Assembly (NCBI RefSeq): GCF_001662875.1 | Contig: NZ_JPVZ01000007.1 | Location: 168,259 to 232,258, forward strand | DNA: 64,000 nucleotides | Direction: 5' to 3' | DNA from: Thalassospira tepidiphila MCCC 1A03514 | GTDB lineage: Bacteria; Pseudomonadota; Alphaproteobacteria; Rhodospirillales; Thalassospiraceae | Shown here: positions 26,399-35,785 of the stretch, one piece after another | Layout of the letters: every line of letters begins with the position of its first letter | How positions within the stretch are numbered: position 1 is the stretch's first letter | Program-made: the position numbers and the translations under genes | The notes under the pieces: generated by a model | Told to the model about the DNA's origin: nothing | The model's database searches: none | Seen by the model: only the letters and a program-made list of their open reading frames with translations

Positions 26399-27463
26399 AT
26401 GACCGAATTCCGCTATCCCGACGACTGCCAAAGCAATGACGACATTGCCGATTACTGGGCTGTACGCCTTGATGATGTGCAACTAAGTGCCGCTGAAGAA
26501 ATCGCCTTTGAACGCTGGCAGGCGGCTGATCCGAAAAACCCTGCACGCCTGATCCGGGCCCGCCAGACATGGCAGGGCATGGAAATCGCTGCCGCCGAAT
26601 TTTCAGACGATGAAGACCATTCGACTGGATCGCGCAAACCTGATCATGACACCGGCTTTGATAGCGAAGCTGTTCGGCGTGACCTTGAACGATTAGGCGC
26701 GCTTGAAGGCGGCAACAATCGCCTGCCGGGCATGCGATCAGCCAAACGCCGCGCCCGCCCGATGCTGGCGATTTTCACCATTCTGTTGCTGCTGGGCCTT
26801 TGGGGCTATTCCGCGTTTCAACCCGATGCCGATCTGATTGCGGCCAGTAATCCCGATGTTGTCGGTGAAGTTCATGAGCTGTCTGACGGATCACGCATCT
26901 GGATGGAACCGGGCACGCGCGTTGCCTTGGCCTATGGCGATCAGTATCGCGATCTGACCGTGCAAGAAGGTGGCGTGTTTATCGAAGTCGCCAAGGACAG
27001 CACAAGACCGCTTCGTATTCACCTGAACAAACTGACAGTAACGGCGGTCGGTACGGCATTCAGCGCCTCGAAATGGGGTGGCCATGTCCGGGTTGAGGTG
27101 TCCGAAGGCACGGTCGATCTTGAAAGTCGGACGGCAAAACTCGCCCGTCTGACCGCCGGTCGGGCATCCTGGCAGGATGCGGATGGCGACATGCATTATG
27201 GTATGGTGGCATTGGATCGGGTTGGCGCATGGCGCGATGGTCGCTGGGTGGTCAATGACATGCCGATTGATGAGTTGTTTGCCCGTCTTTCGCCTTTGAT
27301 GGACGGTATCAGCTTCGTTCGCGATCCGCGCTTGGGCGATATCACTGTTTCGGGCAGCTTCGATCTGACCAAACCGGATGGGGCCTATGGGGCCATTCTG
27401 GCGGCCTATGGCCTGACAGACCGCACTGTTCCGGGCGGGTTCAGAATAATTTCAAAAAAATAG
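26399..27463 (+). CDS. FecR-family regulator (second)
   Basis: A 354-residue membrane regulator. The DUF4880-type N-terminal cytoplasmic part (about 15-65: IADYWAVRLDDVQLSAAEEI, FERWQAADPKNPARLIRARQ) binds the sigma factor. One transmembrane helix lies at about 120-138 (MLAIFTILLLLGLWGYSAF). The FecR domain (about 155-245) includes VHELSDGSRIWMEPGTRVAL, GGVFIEVAKD and VTAVGTAFS, and the last 70 residues form the receptor-contact module (ELFARLSPLMDGISFVRD, VSGSFDLTKP). It sits 75 bases after fecI and a short distance before its receptor. Confidence 0.9.
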   Translation: MTEFRYPDDCQSNDDIADYWAVRLDDVQLSAAEEIAFERWQAADPKNPARLIRARQTWQGMEIAAAEFSDDEDHSTGSRKPDHDTGFDSEAVRRDLERLGALEGGNNRLPGMRSAKRRARPMLAIFTILLLLGLWGYSAFQPDADLIAASNPDVVGEVHELSDGSRIWMEPGTRVALAYGDQYRDLTVQEGGVFIEVAKDSTRPLRIHLNKLTVTAVGTAFSASKWGGHVRVEVSEGTVDLESRTAKLARLTAGRASWQDADGDMHYGMVALDRVGAWRDGRWVVNDMPIDELFARLSPLMDGISFVRDPRLGDITVSGSFDLTKPDGAYGAILAAYGLTDRTVPGGFRIISKK

Positions 27464-27518
27464 AAAATTTAACCTCCTCATTCCGCGGCGGTGTTCGTCA
27501 TGAAGGTAATAGTGATTT

Positions 27519-27533
27519 GCATTATTATTCTCA
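27519..27533. promoter_or_regulatory. Weak Fur-box-like site before the second TonB receptor
   Basis: GCATTATTATTCTCA agrees with the 7-1-7 Fur consensus at 10 of 14 positions. It overlaps the upstream edge of the receptor reading frame, which supports a start downstream of it. Below the strength of the other Fur sites here. Confidence 0.35.
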
Positions 27534-27550
27534 TGCGAAGGGGTTCGAAC

Positions 27551-29995
27551 TTGAATATCGTGACTTTTGGGGAAACCAGAAAATTCGGAATGTCCCGTCT
27601 TTTGGGCAGCACAGCCCTGTTTGCCACACTGATGATTGCATCGGTCCCGCAAGGCTTGGCGCAAACCGCATCTGACACCGCACAGTCGGTAACGGTCGCC
27701 GCCGGGGATCTGCGCACCGCCCTTGATCAGCTTGCCGATCAGTTCGGCTTGCAGCTTGTCGTGCAGGGTGATCTTTCGGGCATCGAAAGTGGTGCGCTGA
27801 CCGCCGACATGTCCGCGCGCGAAGCTTTGCAAAACCTTCTGTCGGGGTCGGGATATGCGTTTGAATTCGTCTCTGACGACAGCGTCATCATCAAACCGGC
27901 TACGACCATCACCGGCGATGCGCAGGGCCAGGTGATCCTGCCCGAAGTCGTCGTGACCGCTACCCGTTCACGCAGATCGATTGCCACCATGTCGCCGTCG
28001 GTCGTGGTGATCGGCCCTGATCAGATCGAAGCCCAGTCGGCCAAAAGCAGCGATATCACGAATGTCATCCGCAACAACGTGCCGGGCTTCATGTTTGATG
28101 ACCAAAGCCTGATCTCCAGCACCGAAACCTTCCGTGGCCGTGATGTTCAGGTCCTTGTTGATGGGATTGCCCGCAACACGCCGCTGCGCAACAGCAGCCG
28201 CATTCTTTCAATGATCGACATCCAGCAAGTCGAGAGCATCGAAGTCATTCCGGGCTCAAACGCGATGAACGGGGATGGCGCGACCGGGGCGACGATTAAC
28301 ATCATCACCAAGACCGGTGAAGTCGGCAAAAACGTGTTTATCGTTGATGCCCATGTCAAAAGCTACACCGACGATATCGGTGACAGCTTCTCGCCGTCGC
28401 TGACCCTTTCGGGCAGCGGTGGTTTTGGCGCGGTCGATCTGGCGGCCAGCATCACCGGTTCGAAAACCGGTAATGCCTATGACGGTTACGGCAATCAGGT
28501 GCCTTCTGACGCTATGCTAGGGCAGGGCGGGTTCGATAATGCCAAAGACCTCAATGTGTTTGGCAAGGTCGGTGTGACGGTTGCCGATGGCCATCGCCTG
28601 TTTCTATCCTCGGAAGTCGTGCGGTTCCGTCAGGATATCGAATATTATGCCGACCTTTCTACCGACCCGGTGTCGGTCAATTATGACAGCCCCTATCTGG
28701 CGCAGCCGCTTGAAGATGAAAGCCAGTATTTCACTGCCGGATACGAGTTTGATTTCGGCAAGATCGGCGTTGGCGATCTGAAACTGTTTTACAATGACAG
28801 CTACAAACAGGCTGCGCGTGCCGAATATAACGCGTCGCACAACCCCGGTCTTGTCTCGCTTGCGAGCAACGGTGCGATTGAAGATCCGTTGGGGCAATCC
28901 GTCATTGATACCGTCAAATACGGTGTGAAATTGTCAACCGACACCAATCTTGATGCTGCCTATGAGGGGTTGACCTTGACATGGGGTGGGGATCTGACCT
29001 TTGACGATGTCAAATATGAAACTGTCAGCGGGCGGGATATCGGCGCCCCGATGGAGCAGGAAGGTCACGCCATCTTTGCCCAGCTTTCAGCACCTGTGAC
29101 AAAGTATTTCGATCTGTCCGGTGGTGTGCGTTACGAGGAATATGATCTGACGGTCAAGGATTTCACCCGTCCGAGCTATATGCGCTACAACGGCGGCACC
29201 CCGCAGCAGATCCTTCTTGCCGCGGCCTTTACCGGCGGCGAGACGACTTATGATGCGGTGACCTACAATGCATCTGCCGTGGTACACTGGACCGACCGGA
29301 TCGATACATCATTTAGCTATAGCGAAGGTTTTTCTGTCCCGGATGTTGGTGCCTATACCCGTCGCGCCGGACTGAGTGGCACGTCCATCCCGCTTAACTT
29401 CAATGACATTGATGTCGAGGCCTCAAAGGTCAAAACCTATGAACTGGCGGCCCGCTATGACGGAACCGATTTCCGCTCCACCGGTGCGATCTATATGAGC
29501 ACCAATGAGCGCGGTGATAACTATGATTCCTCGAAAAACAAGCTCAGCCAGGAAAAGGAACGCATCATCGGGGCCGAGCTGACCGGCGAATATGACATCT
29601 CGGATGATACCTATGTCGGGGCGTTGGCATCCTATGTCGAAGGCCGTTATGACACCAACGAAGACGGTGATCTGGATAGCTGGCTTCCCAACAACCGCAT
29701 CCCGTCGCCGTTCCGCTTTACCGGTTATGTCGACAGTTACGTCTGGGGTGATCTCAATATGCGCTTTGACGGGACTTACACGGCGGGCCGTTACAAGATC
29801 GAAGATGCCAAGATCAAGCCGAGCCTTGTTTTCAACCTGTCGGGCAACTATCCGCTGCTGGGCGGGACGGCGCGCTTCGGGATCGAAAACATCCTTGATA
29901 CCAGCTACGAAAATCCGGCGGCAACCGCATTGCGTGGCTATTCGGTTGCCGGGCATGGCCGTACCGTGACGATCGGTTATCGCCGCGAATTCTGA
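27551..29995 (+). CDS. TonB-dependent siderophore receptor with signalling domain (second)
   Basis: An outer-membrane receptor of about 814 residues. It has a signal peptide ending SVPQGLAQ, then an STN domain (VTVAAGDLRTALDQLADQFG), a TonB box with LPEVVVTATR, a plug (RGRDVQVLVDGIARN, VESIEVIPGSNAMNGDGATG, TINIITKTG) and a barrel ending in RREF. The plug resembles catecholate or hydroxamate receptors with the GATGATINI element. Three starts compete: TTG 27551 with AAGGGG seven bases before it, ATG 27533 without a site, and ATG 27590, which still gives a full signal peptide. It is the output of the fecI-fecR pair just upstream. The ABC importer genes at 31035-35785 are the natural inner-membrane partner. 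Confidence 0.9.
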   Translation: MNIVTFGETRKFGMSRLLGSTALFATLMIASVPQGLAQTASDTAQSVTVAAGDLRTALDQLADQFGLQLVVQGDLSGIESGALTADMSAREALQNLLSGSGYAFEFVSDDSVIIKPATTITGDAQGQVILPEVVVTATRSRRSIATMSPSVVVIGPDQIEAQSAKSSDITNVIRNNVPGFMFDDQSLISSTETFRGRDVQVLVDGIARNTPLRNSSRILSMIDIQQVESIEVIPGSNAMNGDGATGATINIITKTGEVGKNVFIVDAHVKSYTDDIGDSFSPSLTLSGSGGFGAVDLAASITGSKTGNAYDGYGNQVPSDAMLGQGGFDNAKDLNVFGKVGVTVADGHRLFLSSEVVRFRQDIEYYADLSTDPVSVNYDSPYLAQPLEDESQYFTAGYEFDFGKIGVGDLKLFYNDSYKQAARAEYNASHNPGLVSLASNGAIEDPLGQSVIDTVKYGVKLSTDTNLDAAYEGLTLTWGGDLTFDDVKYETVSGRDIGAPMEQEGHAIFAQLSAPVTKYFDLSGGVRYEEYDLTVKDFTRPSYMRYNGGTPQQILLAAAFTGGETTYDAVTYNASAVVHWTDRIDTSFSYSEGFSVPDVGAYTRRAGLSGTSIPLNFNDIDVEASKVKTYELAARYDGTDFRSTGAIYMSTNERGDNYDSSKNKLSQEKERIIGAELTGEYDISDDTYVGALASYVEGRYDTNEDGDLDSWLPNNRIPSPFRFTGYVDSYVWGDLNMRFDGTYTAGRYKIEDAKIKPSLVFNLSGNYPLLGGTARFGIENILDTSYENPAATALRGYSVAGHGRTVTIGYRREF

Positions 29996-30029
29996 TGACG
30001 GCATCTGCATCGGATGGACCCATCCAACG

Positions 30030-30051
30030 GCCCGGCGGTTTCCCGCCGGGC
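30030..30051. terminator. GC-rich hairpin after the second receptor
   Basis: GCCCGGCGG and CCGCCGGGC with a four-base loop, no U-run. It separates the receptor from the small His-rich gene and may act as a partial terminator or processing barrier. Confidence 0.4.
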
Positions 30052-30074
30052 TCGTGCGCGTAAAGGAAATCAAT

Positions 30075-30485
30075 ATGTTTCGATCAAGCAATCCGGCCCT
30101 GGATATCGTCCTATTTGAAATGATTGATCGGCAAAGTGATGCGGATGGTAAGGCCTATATCGCGGCGCTTGAAGCACTGGCCGCCCGCCACGATCCGGCC
30201 ATTCTGATTTTCCGCGTGTCGGGATTTGCCGATCAGGATCACGAAATCCGCAAACAGGCTGCCATCTGGTTCAAGCAAAACCGCGACCGGTTGAACGTCT
30301 TTGCCAAGGGCCTGATCCGGGTTGATGAGGGGCACCATCACGGCGATGGCGCGGTTCACCGTCACGATGATGAGGACCCGGAACAAAGCAACTTTGCCCG
30401 GATGCTGCCATTCCCCGTCAAACATGTTGCGACGCTGGATGCCGCATTTGCCCTTGCCCGTGATTGGCCGCCGTCGGACCGCTAA
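30075..30485 (+). CDS. Small protein with a His/Asp-rich metal-binding-like loop
   Basis: A 136-residue cytoplasmic protein (no signal peptide, no membrane segment) with an AAAGGAAA ribosome site. The first part (about 10-75) looks like an alpha/beta fold: LDIVLFEMIDRQ, AYIAALEALAARHDPAILIF, IRKQAAIWFKQNRDRL. Around 82-100 comes EGHHHGDGAVHRHDDED, with six histidines and five acids, then a helical end (ATLDAAFALARDW). I do not recognise the family; a loose resemblance to SpoIIAA/STAS-like folds is only an impression. Its place right behind a siderophore receptor suggests a role in handling iron or in the receptor system, perhaps metal sensing or release. That is inference. Confidence 0.75.
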   Translation: MFRSSNPALDIVLFEMIDRQSDADGKAYIAALEALAARHDPAILIFRVSGFADQDHEIRKQAAIWFKQNRDRLNVFAKGLIRVDEGHHHGDGAVHRHDDEDPEQSNFARMLPFPVKHVATLDAAFALARDWPPSDR

Positions 30486-30577
30486 CGGATCGGGGGCTGA
30501 ATGCGGATCCGGGGTTGGAATGTGATAAATGTTCATGTTATGTTCTTTTTGAAGGGCTCACATAACAGGATTTAAAA

Positions 30578-30982
30578 ATGATCAAGGGAAGCTGCCTGTG
30601 CGGCAAGGTTACGTTCGAAATTTCCGGCGAACCATCATCGCTAAGCTATTGTCACTGTTCGCGCTGCCGCAAGGCGGCGGGTGTGTTTTCCGCCGTGGTG
30701 ATTGGCAAGGCGGATGATCTTCATATGCTGACCGGTGAAGAGGTGATTGGTCGCTATAAGGGGCCGGACGCAAAGTTTGACCGCTGCTTTTGCAAGGAAT
30801 GCGGCACGTCGCTTGGTGATTTGTCTTCGGGCGACATTTACGTTGTGGCGGCATCCGCCCTTGATGATGATCCGAAAATCCGCCCATCCGTGCATATCCA
30901 TACGGCGTCGAAACCCGACTGGTATGACATCAAGGATGATCTGTTGAAGTTTGACGGCGACTACATCCCGCCAAACGGCTAA
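30578..30982 (+). CDS. GFA-family (CENP-V/GFA domain) zinc protein
   Basis: A 134-residue single-domain protein. Zinc-binding cysteines occur in the family order: C6 and C8 in GSCLCGKV, C25, C27 and C30 in YCHCSRCRK, and the later CFCKECGTSLG pair. The fold is the one of Gfa, first described as glutathione-dependent formaldehyde activation, but many members have unknown substrates. It is transcribed alone, 92 bases after the His-rich gene, and convergent with the siderophore permease. Normal family length. No evidence links it to iron. Confidence 0.87.
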   Translation: MIKGSCLCGKVTFEISGEPSSLSYCHCSRCRKAAGVFSAVVIGKADDLHMLTGEEVIGRYKGPDAKFDRCFCKECGTSLGDLSSGDIYVVAASALDDDPKIRPSVHIHTASKPDWYDIKDDLLKFDGDYIPPNG

Positions 30983-31002
30983 CGCGAACAGACCAGATTT
31001 CG

Positions 31003-31032
31003 ACAGGCGTCATGAAATGCCATGACGCCTGT
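31003..31032. terminator. Hairpin between convergent GFA gene and siderophore permease
   Basis: ACAGGCGTCATG and CATGACGCCTGT, perfect 12-base arms with a six-base loop. No clear T-run on either side, so termination efficiency is uncertain. Confidence 0.55.
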
Positions 31033-31034
31033 GA

Positions 31035-33056
31035 TCACCGTTTACGAACAGCAAGGATCAGGAAGTAGCTCGTGCCGATCAGGGCGGCGATCAGGCCAGT
31101 CGGCAGTTGTGCCGGATAAATCATGTTACGTGCCAGCCACTCGGCCACCATCATGACATTGACCCCGATCAGAACAGCGCCGAGCAAATGACCGCCGGCA
31201 AGGCGGTATCCCGCCACGCGCGCCAGATGCGGTGCCATCAACCCAACGAAGCTGAGCGGCCCGACCAGAAGGGTTGCACTGGCCGCCAGAATGGCAGCAA
31301 GCAGCATCATGGCAAACTGAAAGCCGGATATCCCGAGACCCAATGACACGGATTGATCCGTGCCAAGCGATGCCAGTTCAAGCGGACGCTTGAGCGCAAT
31401 TGCCACCACCAGAAGCACACCGGTGACGGCAGCGACAATCATCACCTCGTCCATATTGGTGAAATAGGTCGTCCCGGCCAGCCAGGACATCAGCATCGAT
31501 GTCTGCGTGCCGCCGCGGGTCAAAACAATGCGGACAATCGCGCCCAAAATGGCGGTCATGGCCAGACCATTGAGTAACATGTAATGCGGCGCATGGGTGA
31601 ATTTGCGACAGAGTGCCAGCAACACCAGAAGCGACGCAATTCCGCCCGCAGCCCCGATCACCATCAATTCCGCGCGCTGGCCAAAACCGAAAATCGCCAG
31701 TGCCATGATCATGGCGAGTGCGGTGGCCGAACTGACCCCGGTGATTTCCGGGCTTGCCAGCGGGTTACGCCCGACACGCTGAATAAGCGTGCCCGAAACC
31801 GCAAGGGCGGCGCCGCAAATCATCGCGGCAAAGGTGCGTTCTGACCGCCCGATCAGGATATCAAAACTGCTATCCTGCCAGCCCAGAACGACAAAACCAT
31901 TGCCATCCAGCGAGACGAACAATGAAAACACCACACCGATGACAAGACTGAGAGAAAGCGTAATCGAAAGGGCGGTTTTCGAGACGATCTGTTGATCTCT
32001 GTGCTGATCGTCGCTTTGACTGCCGGGCATGATGCGCGCCTTGCGCAACATGAAAATGATGAACGGTGCGCCAAATAGTGCGGTGGCGGCCCCGGTTGGC
32101 AAGGGATCGCCACCAAATTCGTTAAACTGGCGCACCAGAAAATCAATCACGACAAGGGCAAAGCCACCGGTGAAAACCGAATAGATCATCAAATCACGCG
32201 ATCGCGACAACCCGGCAATCCGCAGGGCCGCAGGAATGGCAAGCCCGACAAAGCCGATCATGCCTGCGGCCGAAATCACCGATGCGGTGATGAAAACGGC
32301 AAGTCCAAGGATCAGCAGCCTCAGAACCGTAACCTTCGCGCCCAGAGAACTTGCCGTATCGTCGCCAAGGGCCAGAAGATCAAGCGGGCGCGACAGGGCC
32401 AGAATGGCAATCATGCCGATCAGCACACGCGGCCAGACAAACTGCGTATCCTCCCAACCATTCTGGGCCAGATCACCAGCCCCCCACATGAAGATCGACT
32501 GCAGATATTGCTCGTTAAACAGCAGGATGATCTGCGATCCCGACTGCAACAGCAGATTGACGATCATCCCGGCGAGAATGAGCCACAGCGTCGCATTGCC
32601 ACGATTGGCGGCAATCAGATAAACCGCCGCCAGTGCAATCAAACCACCGGCAAGGGCAAAGGCCTCCTGAAACATGGCAAGCGATGCCGGGGCCAGCAAC
32701 ACAAACAGAGTCAGGGCAAATTCAACACCTGCCCCGACACCAAGGGTTGTTGGCGATGCCAGCGGATTGCGCAAAACTGTCTGGATCGCGGCCCCGGCCA
32801 GTGCAAGACCCGCCCCACACAGAAATGCCATCGCAAGGCGGGGCAGGGTGCTGTAATGAAACAGGATTTGATCGAAATCGGTTTCATCCGGGCTGAACAG
32901 GGCCTGTGTTGCCTGTCCACCGGCAAGATACGGCCAGAAATCAATTACCAGCACGGCAAGGGTCAACAGTCCCAGAATGCCTGTCAGAATTGCTGGAATG
33001 GACAGCGTCCCGGGAAAGCCGGACCTGCCTGAAGCTTGAAGTACCGAGTTACTCAT
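31035..33056 (-). CDS. fhuB: Fe3+-hydroxamate ABC transporter permease, fused double (FhuB type)
   Basis: A 673-residue permease in which two FecCD/BtuC-like halves are joined (about 1-330 and 345-673), giving around 20 membrane helices. Each half has the family signatures: RLAMAFLCGAGLALAGAAIQ and NPLASPTTLGVGAG in the first, AAMICGAALAVSGTLIQRV and NPLASPEITGVSSA in the second, with GLIGTSYFLILAVRKR at the end. Such fused permeases are the FhuB type for hydroxamate siderophores. Its ATG overlaps the stop of the binding protein gene (TAATG), so the operon is tightly coupled. The matching ATPase is at 35009-35785. Confidence 0.93.
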   Translation of the reverse strand: MSNSVLQASGRSGFPGTLSIPAILTGILGLLTLAVLVIDFWPYLAGGQATQALFSPDETDFDQILFHYSTLPRLAMAFLCGAGLALAGAAIQTVLRNPLASPTTLGVGAGVEFALTLFVLLAPASLAMFQEAFALAGGLIALAAVYLIAANRGNATLWLILAGMIVNLLLQSGSQIILLFNEQYLQSIFMWGAGDLAQNGWEDTQFVWPRVLIGMIAILALSRPLDLLALGDDTASSLGAKVTVLRLLILGLAVFITASVISAAGMIGFVGLAIPAALRIAGLSRSRDLMIYSVFTGGFALVVIDFLVRQFNEFGGDPLPTGAATALFGAPFIIFMLRKARIMPGSQSDDQHRDQQIVSKTALSITLSLSLVIGVVFSLFVSLDGNGFVVLGWQDSSFDILIGRSERTFAAMICGAALAVSGTLIQRVGRNPLASPEITGVSSATALAMIMALAIFGFGQRAELMVIGAAGGIASLLVLLALCRKFTHAPHYMLLNGLAMTAILGAIVRIVLTRGGTQTSMLMSWLAGTTYFTNMDEVMIVAAVTGVLLVVAIALKRPLELASLGTDQSVSLGLGISGFQFAMMLLAAILAASATLLVGPLSFVGLMAPHLARVAGYRLAGGHLLGAVLIGVNVMMVAEWLARNMIYPAQLPTGLIAALIGTSYFLILAVRKR

Positions 33057-33988
33057 TATTGCGGGCCGTTTTCAATGGTCTCGGTCAGGAGTTTGGCAAA
33101 ACGAAGCCCGGACGGCACCCCGCCATAGGCCCAGACCACCGGCAATTCATAAACCCGGTTGTTGCGGGTGAAGTCCATCACCTTCCAGATCGGGGAATTA
33201 AGAAGTTTATCAAGCACAATTTCGGGCACCGGATTGGTATAGACCAGCGTTTCCTTGGCATAGGGGGCAAGTATCTCCAGCCCGCCGCGGCCAAAGCCCC
33301 ATTTGTTGACCTCCCCGTCATAGGCGACCGGCACGCCCATTGCCGTCATCACCGAACCGGGGAGCGAGATATCGGCAAAGATACCGACATTGCTTTCATC
33401 AAAGAAGAACACAACGTTGATTGTTTGATCGGGCCCGATGGCGGTTTTGATGCGGTCGCCATACTTGATCAATTCCTGATCAAATTCGGCAAGATAGGCT
33501 TTGGCCTCTGCCTCGCGCCCGGTGGCCTTGGCGATTTTGCCAAAGACCTCGCGCGCGGTTTCAAAGGCGGGGCGCTTGCCATCAAACAGTCTGAGTTCCA
33601 GAACCGGCGCAATCGCGGCCAGTTTTTCATAGGACATTCCGAGATCGGGCACGGAAATGATCAGGTCCGGTTTTGACGCACGAAGGGCTTCCAGATTGGG
33701 CGATGAACGCTGGCCAAGGTCAACAAAGCTTTGCGGAAGGTCCGGCTTGGCAACCCAGTCGACGTAATCTTGCGGGTCGGCAATGGCGACCGGATCAAGG
33801 CCAAGGGCAATGACGCTTTCGGTAAAGGCCCAGTTGATGGTCGCCACCCGCGTGGCCGGGGTATTGAGGCGCAAAGTGCCGCGTTCATGTTCGATCTCGA
33901 TCGGATCGGCAATGGCGGTTGACGCATGTGCACCGATCAGGGCAGCACACAGCAAAACCGGACAAACAAGCGCGCGAAGGATGTTCAT
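33056..33988 (-). CDS. Siderophore ABC transporter binding protein (FhuD type), copy 1
   Basis: A 310-residue periplasmic protein of the class III (BtuF/FhuD) group, with a signal peptide (about 1-27, ending ASTAIA). Two lobes are linked by a long helix in the middle (REVFGKIAKATGREAEAKAY). Conserved stretches are INWAFTESVIALGLDPVAIA, LGQRSSPNLEALRASKPDLI and MSYEKLAAIAPV. It ends overlapping the permease start. It shares gene order and clear sequence likeness with copy 2, from which it is separated by 12 bases. Possibly the two recognise different ferric siderophores or different metal-siderophore forms. Confidence 0.88.
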   Translation of the reverse strand: MNILRALVCPVLLCAALIGAHASTAIADPIEIEHERGTLRLNTPATRVATINWAFTESVIALGLDPVAIADPQDYVDWVAKPDLPQSFVDLGQRSSPNLEALRASKPDLIISVPDLGMSYEKLAAIAPVLELRLFDGKRPAFETAREVFGKIAKATGREAEAKAYLAEFDQELIKYGDRIKTAIGPDQTINVVFFFDESNVGIFADISLPGSVMTAMGVPVAYDGEVNKWGFGRGGLEILAPYAKETLVYTNPVPEIVLDKLLNSPIWKVMDFTRNNRVYELPVVWAYGGVPSGLRFAKLLTETIENGPQ

Positions 33989-34000
33989 GCCAGATGTCCC

Positions 34001-34966
34001 TTACGAACCGCTTGCGGCGGTGTCAGTCCCGGTAACCGCGTCGGCCAGCAACTCGGCAAAGCGTGCCGCGGACAATACCCCGCCAAAGGTCCAGCTTGCC
34101 GGGATGGCATGGACGTGGTCGTTGCGCGCAAACGGCATGGCTTTCCAGATCGCGGAATTAAACAGGGTTTCGCGTGTGGTCGGTGCGATCGGCTCGACAT
34201 AGGCGAATTGCACATCGCCCATCTTGGCCAGATCTGACACATCGCCATTATGAAACGCCCAGCCATTGACATCCCCGTCCCAGGCATTGGCAAATCCCAT
34301 GCGGCCAAGGACGGAGCCAAACAGCGACGTCTTGCCATGAATGCGGAAATGCGACTCATCAAGAATGCGGACAACAGCGAATTTCGCATCATCGCCGACA
34401 TGATCGCGGATGCGCGCGGCGGCGGCTTCGATCCGGGCATTGACCGATGCAATCACATCCTCGGCGGCGTCCGGTTTACCGGCCAGTTTGGCGACATTGC
34501 GCAACAGGGTTTCTGCCCGGTCAATGGCGGGTTCGTCACTGCCGGTATTATAGATCGAATAAACGAGTGTCGGCGCATAGCCAGACAGCTTTTCATAAGC
34601 CATGGCGACATCGGTGCTGATCAGGATGGCGTCCGGCTTGGCATCGCGAAGGGCTTCAAAGTTGGGCTCCCGTCGGGTGCCAAGGTCGGTGAAGCTTTCG
34701 GGCAGTTTGGGTTCCACCACCCAGGCGCGGTATCCATCAGATTCCGGGATCGCCACCGGATCAATGCCCAGCGCGATCAGGCTTTCGGTCAGGGCCCAGT
34801 TGGAAACCGCAAAGCGGGTCGGGTGGGTATCAAGCCTGATCTCACCCAACTCATGAGTAAAGGTTTCCTCGGCGATGACGGGCTGGGCCGTGACACATGC
34901 GCTAACCATTCCGGTGACAAGTACAAGGCGCGCCGCAATGCAGCCAATCCAAGGTTTTGATATCAT
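34001..34966 (-). CDS. Siderophore ABC transporter binding protein (FhuD type), copy 2
   Basis: A 321-residue paralogue of the neighbouring copy 1, with a signal peptide ending near TAQPVIA. Shared motifs are SNWALTESLIALGIDPVAIP, LGTRREPNFEALRDAKPDAI, MAYEKLSGYAPTLVY and a closing ASWTFGGVLSAARFAELLAD. The interlobe helix (AETLLRNVAKLAGKPDAAED) is present. Divergence is spread over the whole length, so the duplication is not recent. It lies between the ATPase and copy 1 in the same operon. Confidence 0.88.
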   Translation of the reverse strand: MISKPWIGCIAARLVLVTGMVSACVTAQPVIAEETFTHELGEIRLDTHPTRFAVSNWALTESLIALGIDPVAIPESDGYRAWVVEPKLPESFTDLGTRREPNFEALRDAKPDAILISTDVAMAYEKLSGYAPTLVYSIYNTGSDEPAIDRAETLLRNVAKLAGKPDAAEDVIASVNARIEAAAARIRDHVGDDAKFAVVRILDESHFRIHGKTSLFGSVLGRMGFANAWDGDVNGWAFHNGDVSDLAKMGDVQFAYVEPIAPTTRETLFNSAIWKAMPFARNDHVHAIPASWTFGGVLSAARFAELLADAVTGTDTAASGS

Positions 34967-35008
34967 GATTTCCCTGATCCCTGTTGATGTGGAGACGTGC
35001 GCAAGCAG

Positions 35009-35785
35009 CTAGGCGACATAGCTTATGAAGCGGTCCGGGTTGCTGAGTTTGATGACGTCGATATCAGTCTGGAAAATATCGCGCAGCGTATCGCCATTCA
35101 TGAAATCGTGTGGCGTGCCCTGCCAGCAAGTGCGCCCGCCGCGCAGTGCCAGAATGTGATCGGCAAAACGCCCGACCATGTCGATGTCATGCAAGACGGC
35201 AATGACGGTCAGATTGTTCTGATCCTTAAGGTTGGCGACCAGTTGCAAAATGTCGCGCTGATGACCGACATCAAGGGCAGAAGTCGGCTCATCCAGCAAT
35301 AGCACCGGCGCATCCTGTGCCAGCAGCATGGCAAGCCAGACCCGCTGGCGTTCCCCACCCGAAAGGCTTGCGACCAGCCGGTCGGAAAACTCCGTCACGT
35401 GGGTTAGGTCCATTGCCCGATCGATCTTGGCGTGGTCTTCGTCGCGATACCGCCCAAACGCCCCGCGCCATGGATAGCGGCCAAAGGCCACCAGTTCGCG
35501 CACGCTTAAATGCGGAGGGACAACCGGGTTTTGCGGAAGGTAGGCCACCTTGCGGGCGAAATCGCGCGTGCCATGATCGGCAAGGTCCTGTCCGTCGAGT
35601 GCGATGGCCCCGGATGCCGGTTTGTTTTTGCGCGCCAGAAGCTTGATCAGCGTACTTTTGCCCGATCCGTTATGGCCGACAATCGCGCTGAACGCCCCGG
35701 TCGGAAAGCCGACCGTGATGTCCTCAAGCAGCGTCTTTGGCTTTTTGCCATCACTTTTGAAAGCGACGTCTTTCAGGTCGAACAT
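35009..35785 (-). CDS. Siderophore ABC transporter ATPase (FhuC/FecE type)
   Basis: A 258-residue ATPase. Walker A is GHNGSGKSTLIKLLA (about 36-50), the Q-loop lies near AYLPQNPVVPPHLS, the signature is SLSGGERQRVWLAM, Walker B VLLLDEPTSALDV and the H-loop VLHDIDMVGRFAD. These match the iron-siderophore group. It is the first gene of the minus-strand operon; binding proteins and double permease follow with very short gaps. A Fur box lies about 75 bases upstream of its start. It powers uptake through the FhuB-type permease. Confidence 0.94.
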   Translation of the reverse strand: MFDLKDVAFKSDGKKPKTLLEDITVGFPTGAFSAIVGHNGSGKSTLIKLLARKNKPASGAIALDGQDLADHGTRDFARKVAYLPQNPVVPPHLSVRELVAFGRYPWRGAFGRYRDEDHAKIDRAMDLTHVTEFSDRLVASLSGGERQRVWLAMLLAQDAPVLLLDEPTSALDVGHQRDILQLVANLKDQNNLTVIAVLHDIDMVGRFADHILALRGGRTCWQGTPHDFMNGDTLRDIFQTDIDVIKLSNPDRFISYVA

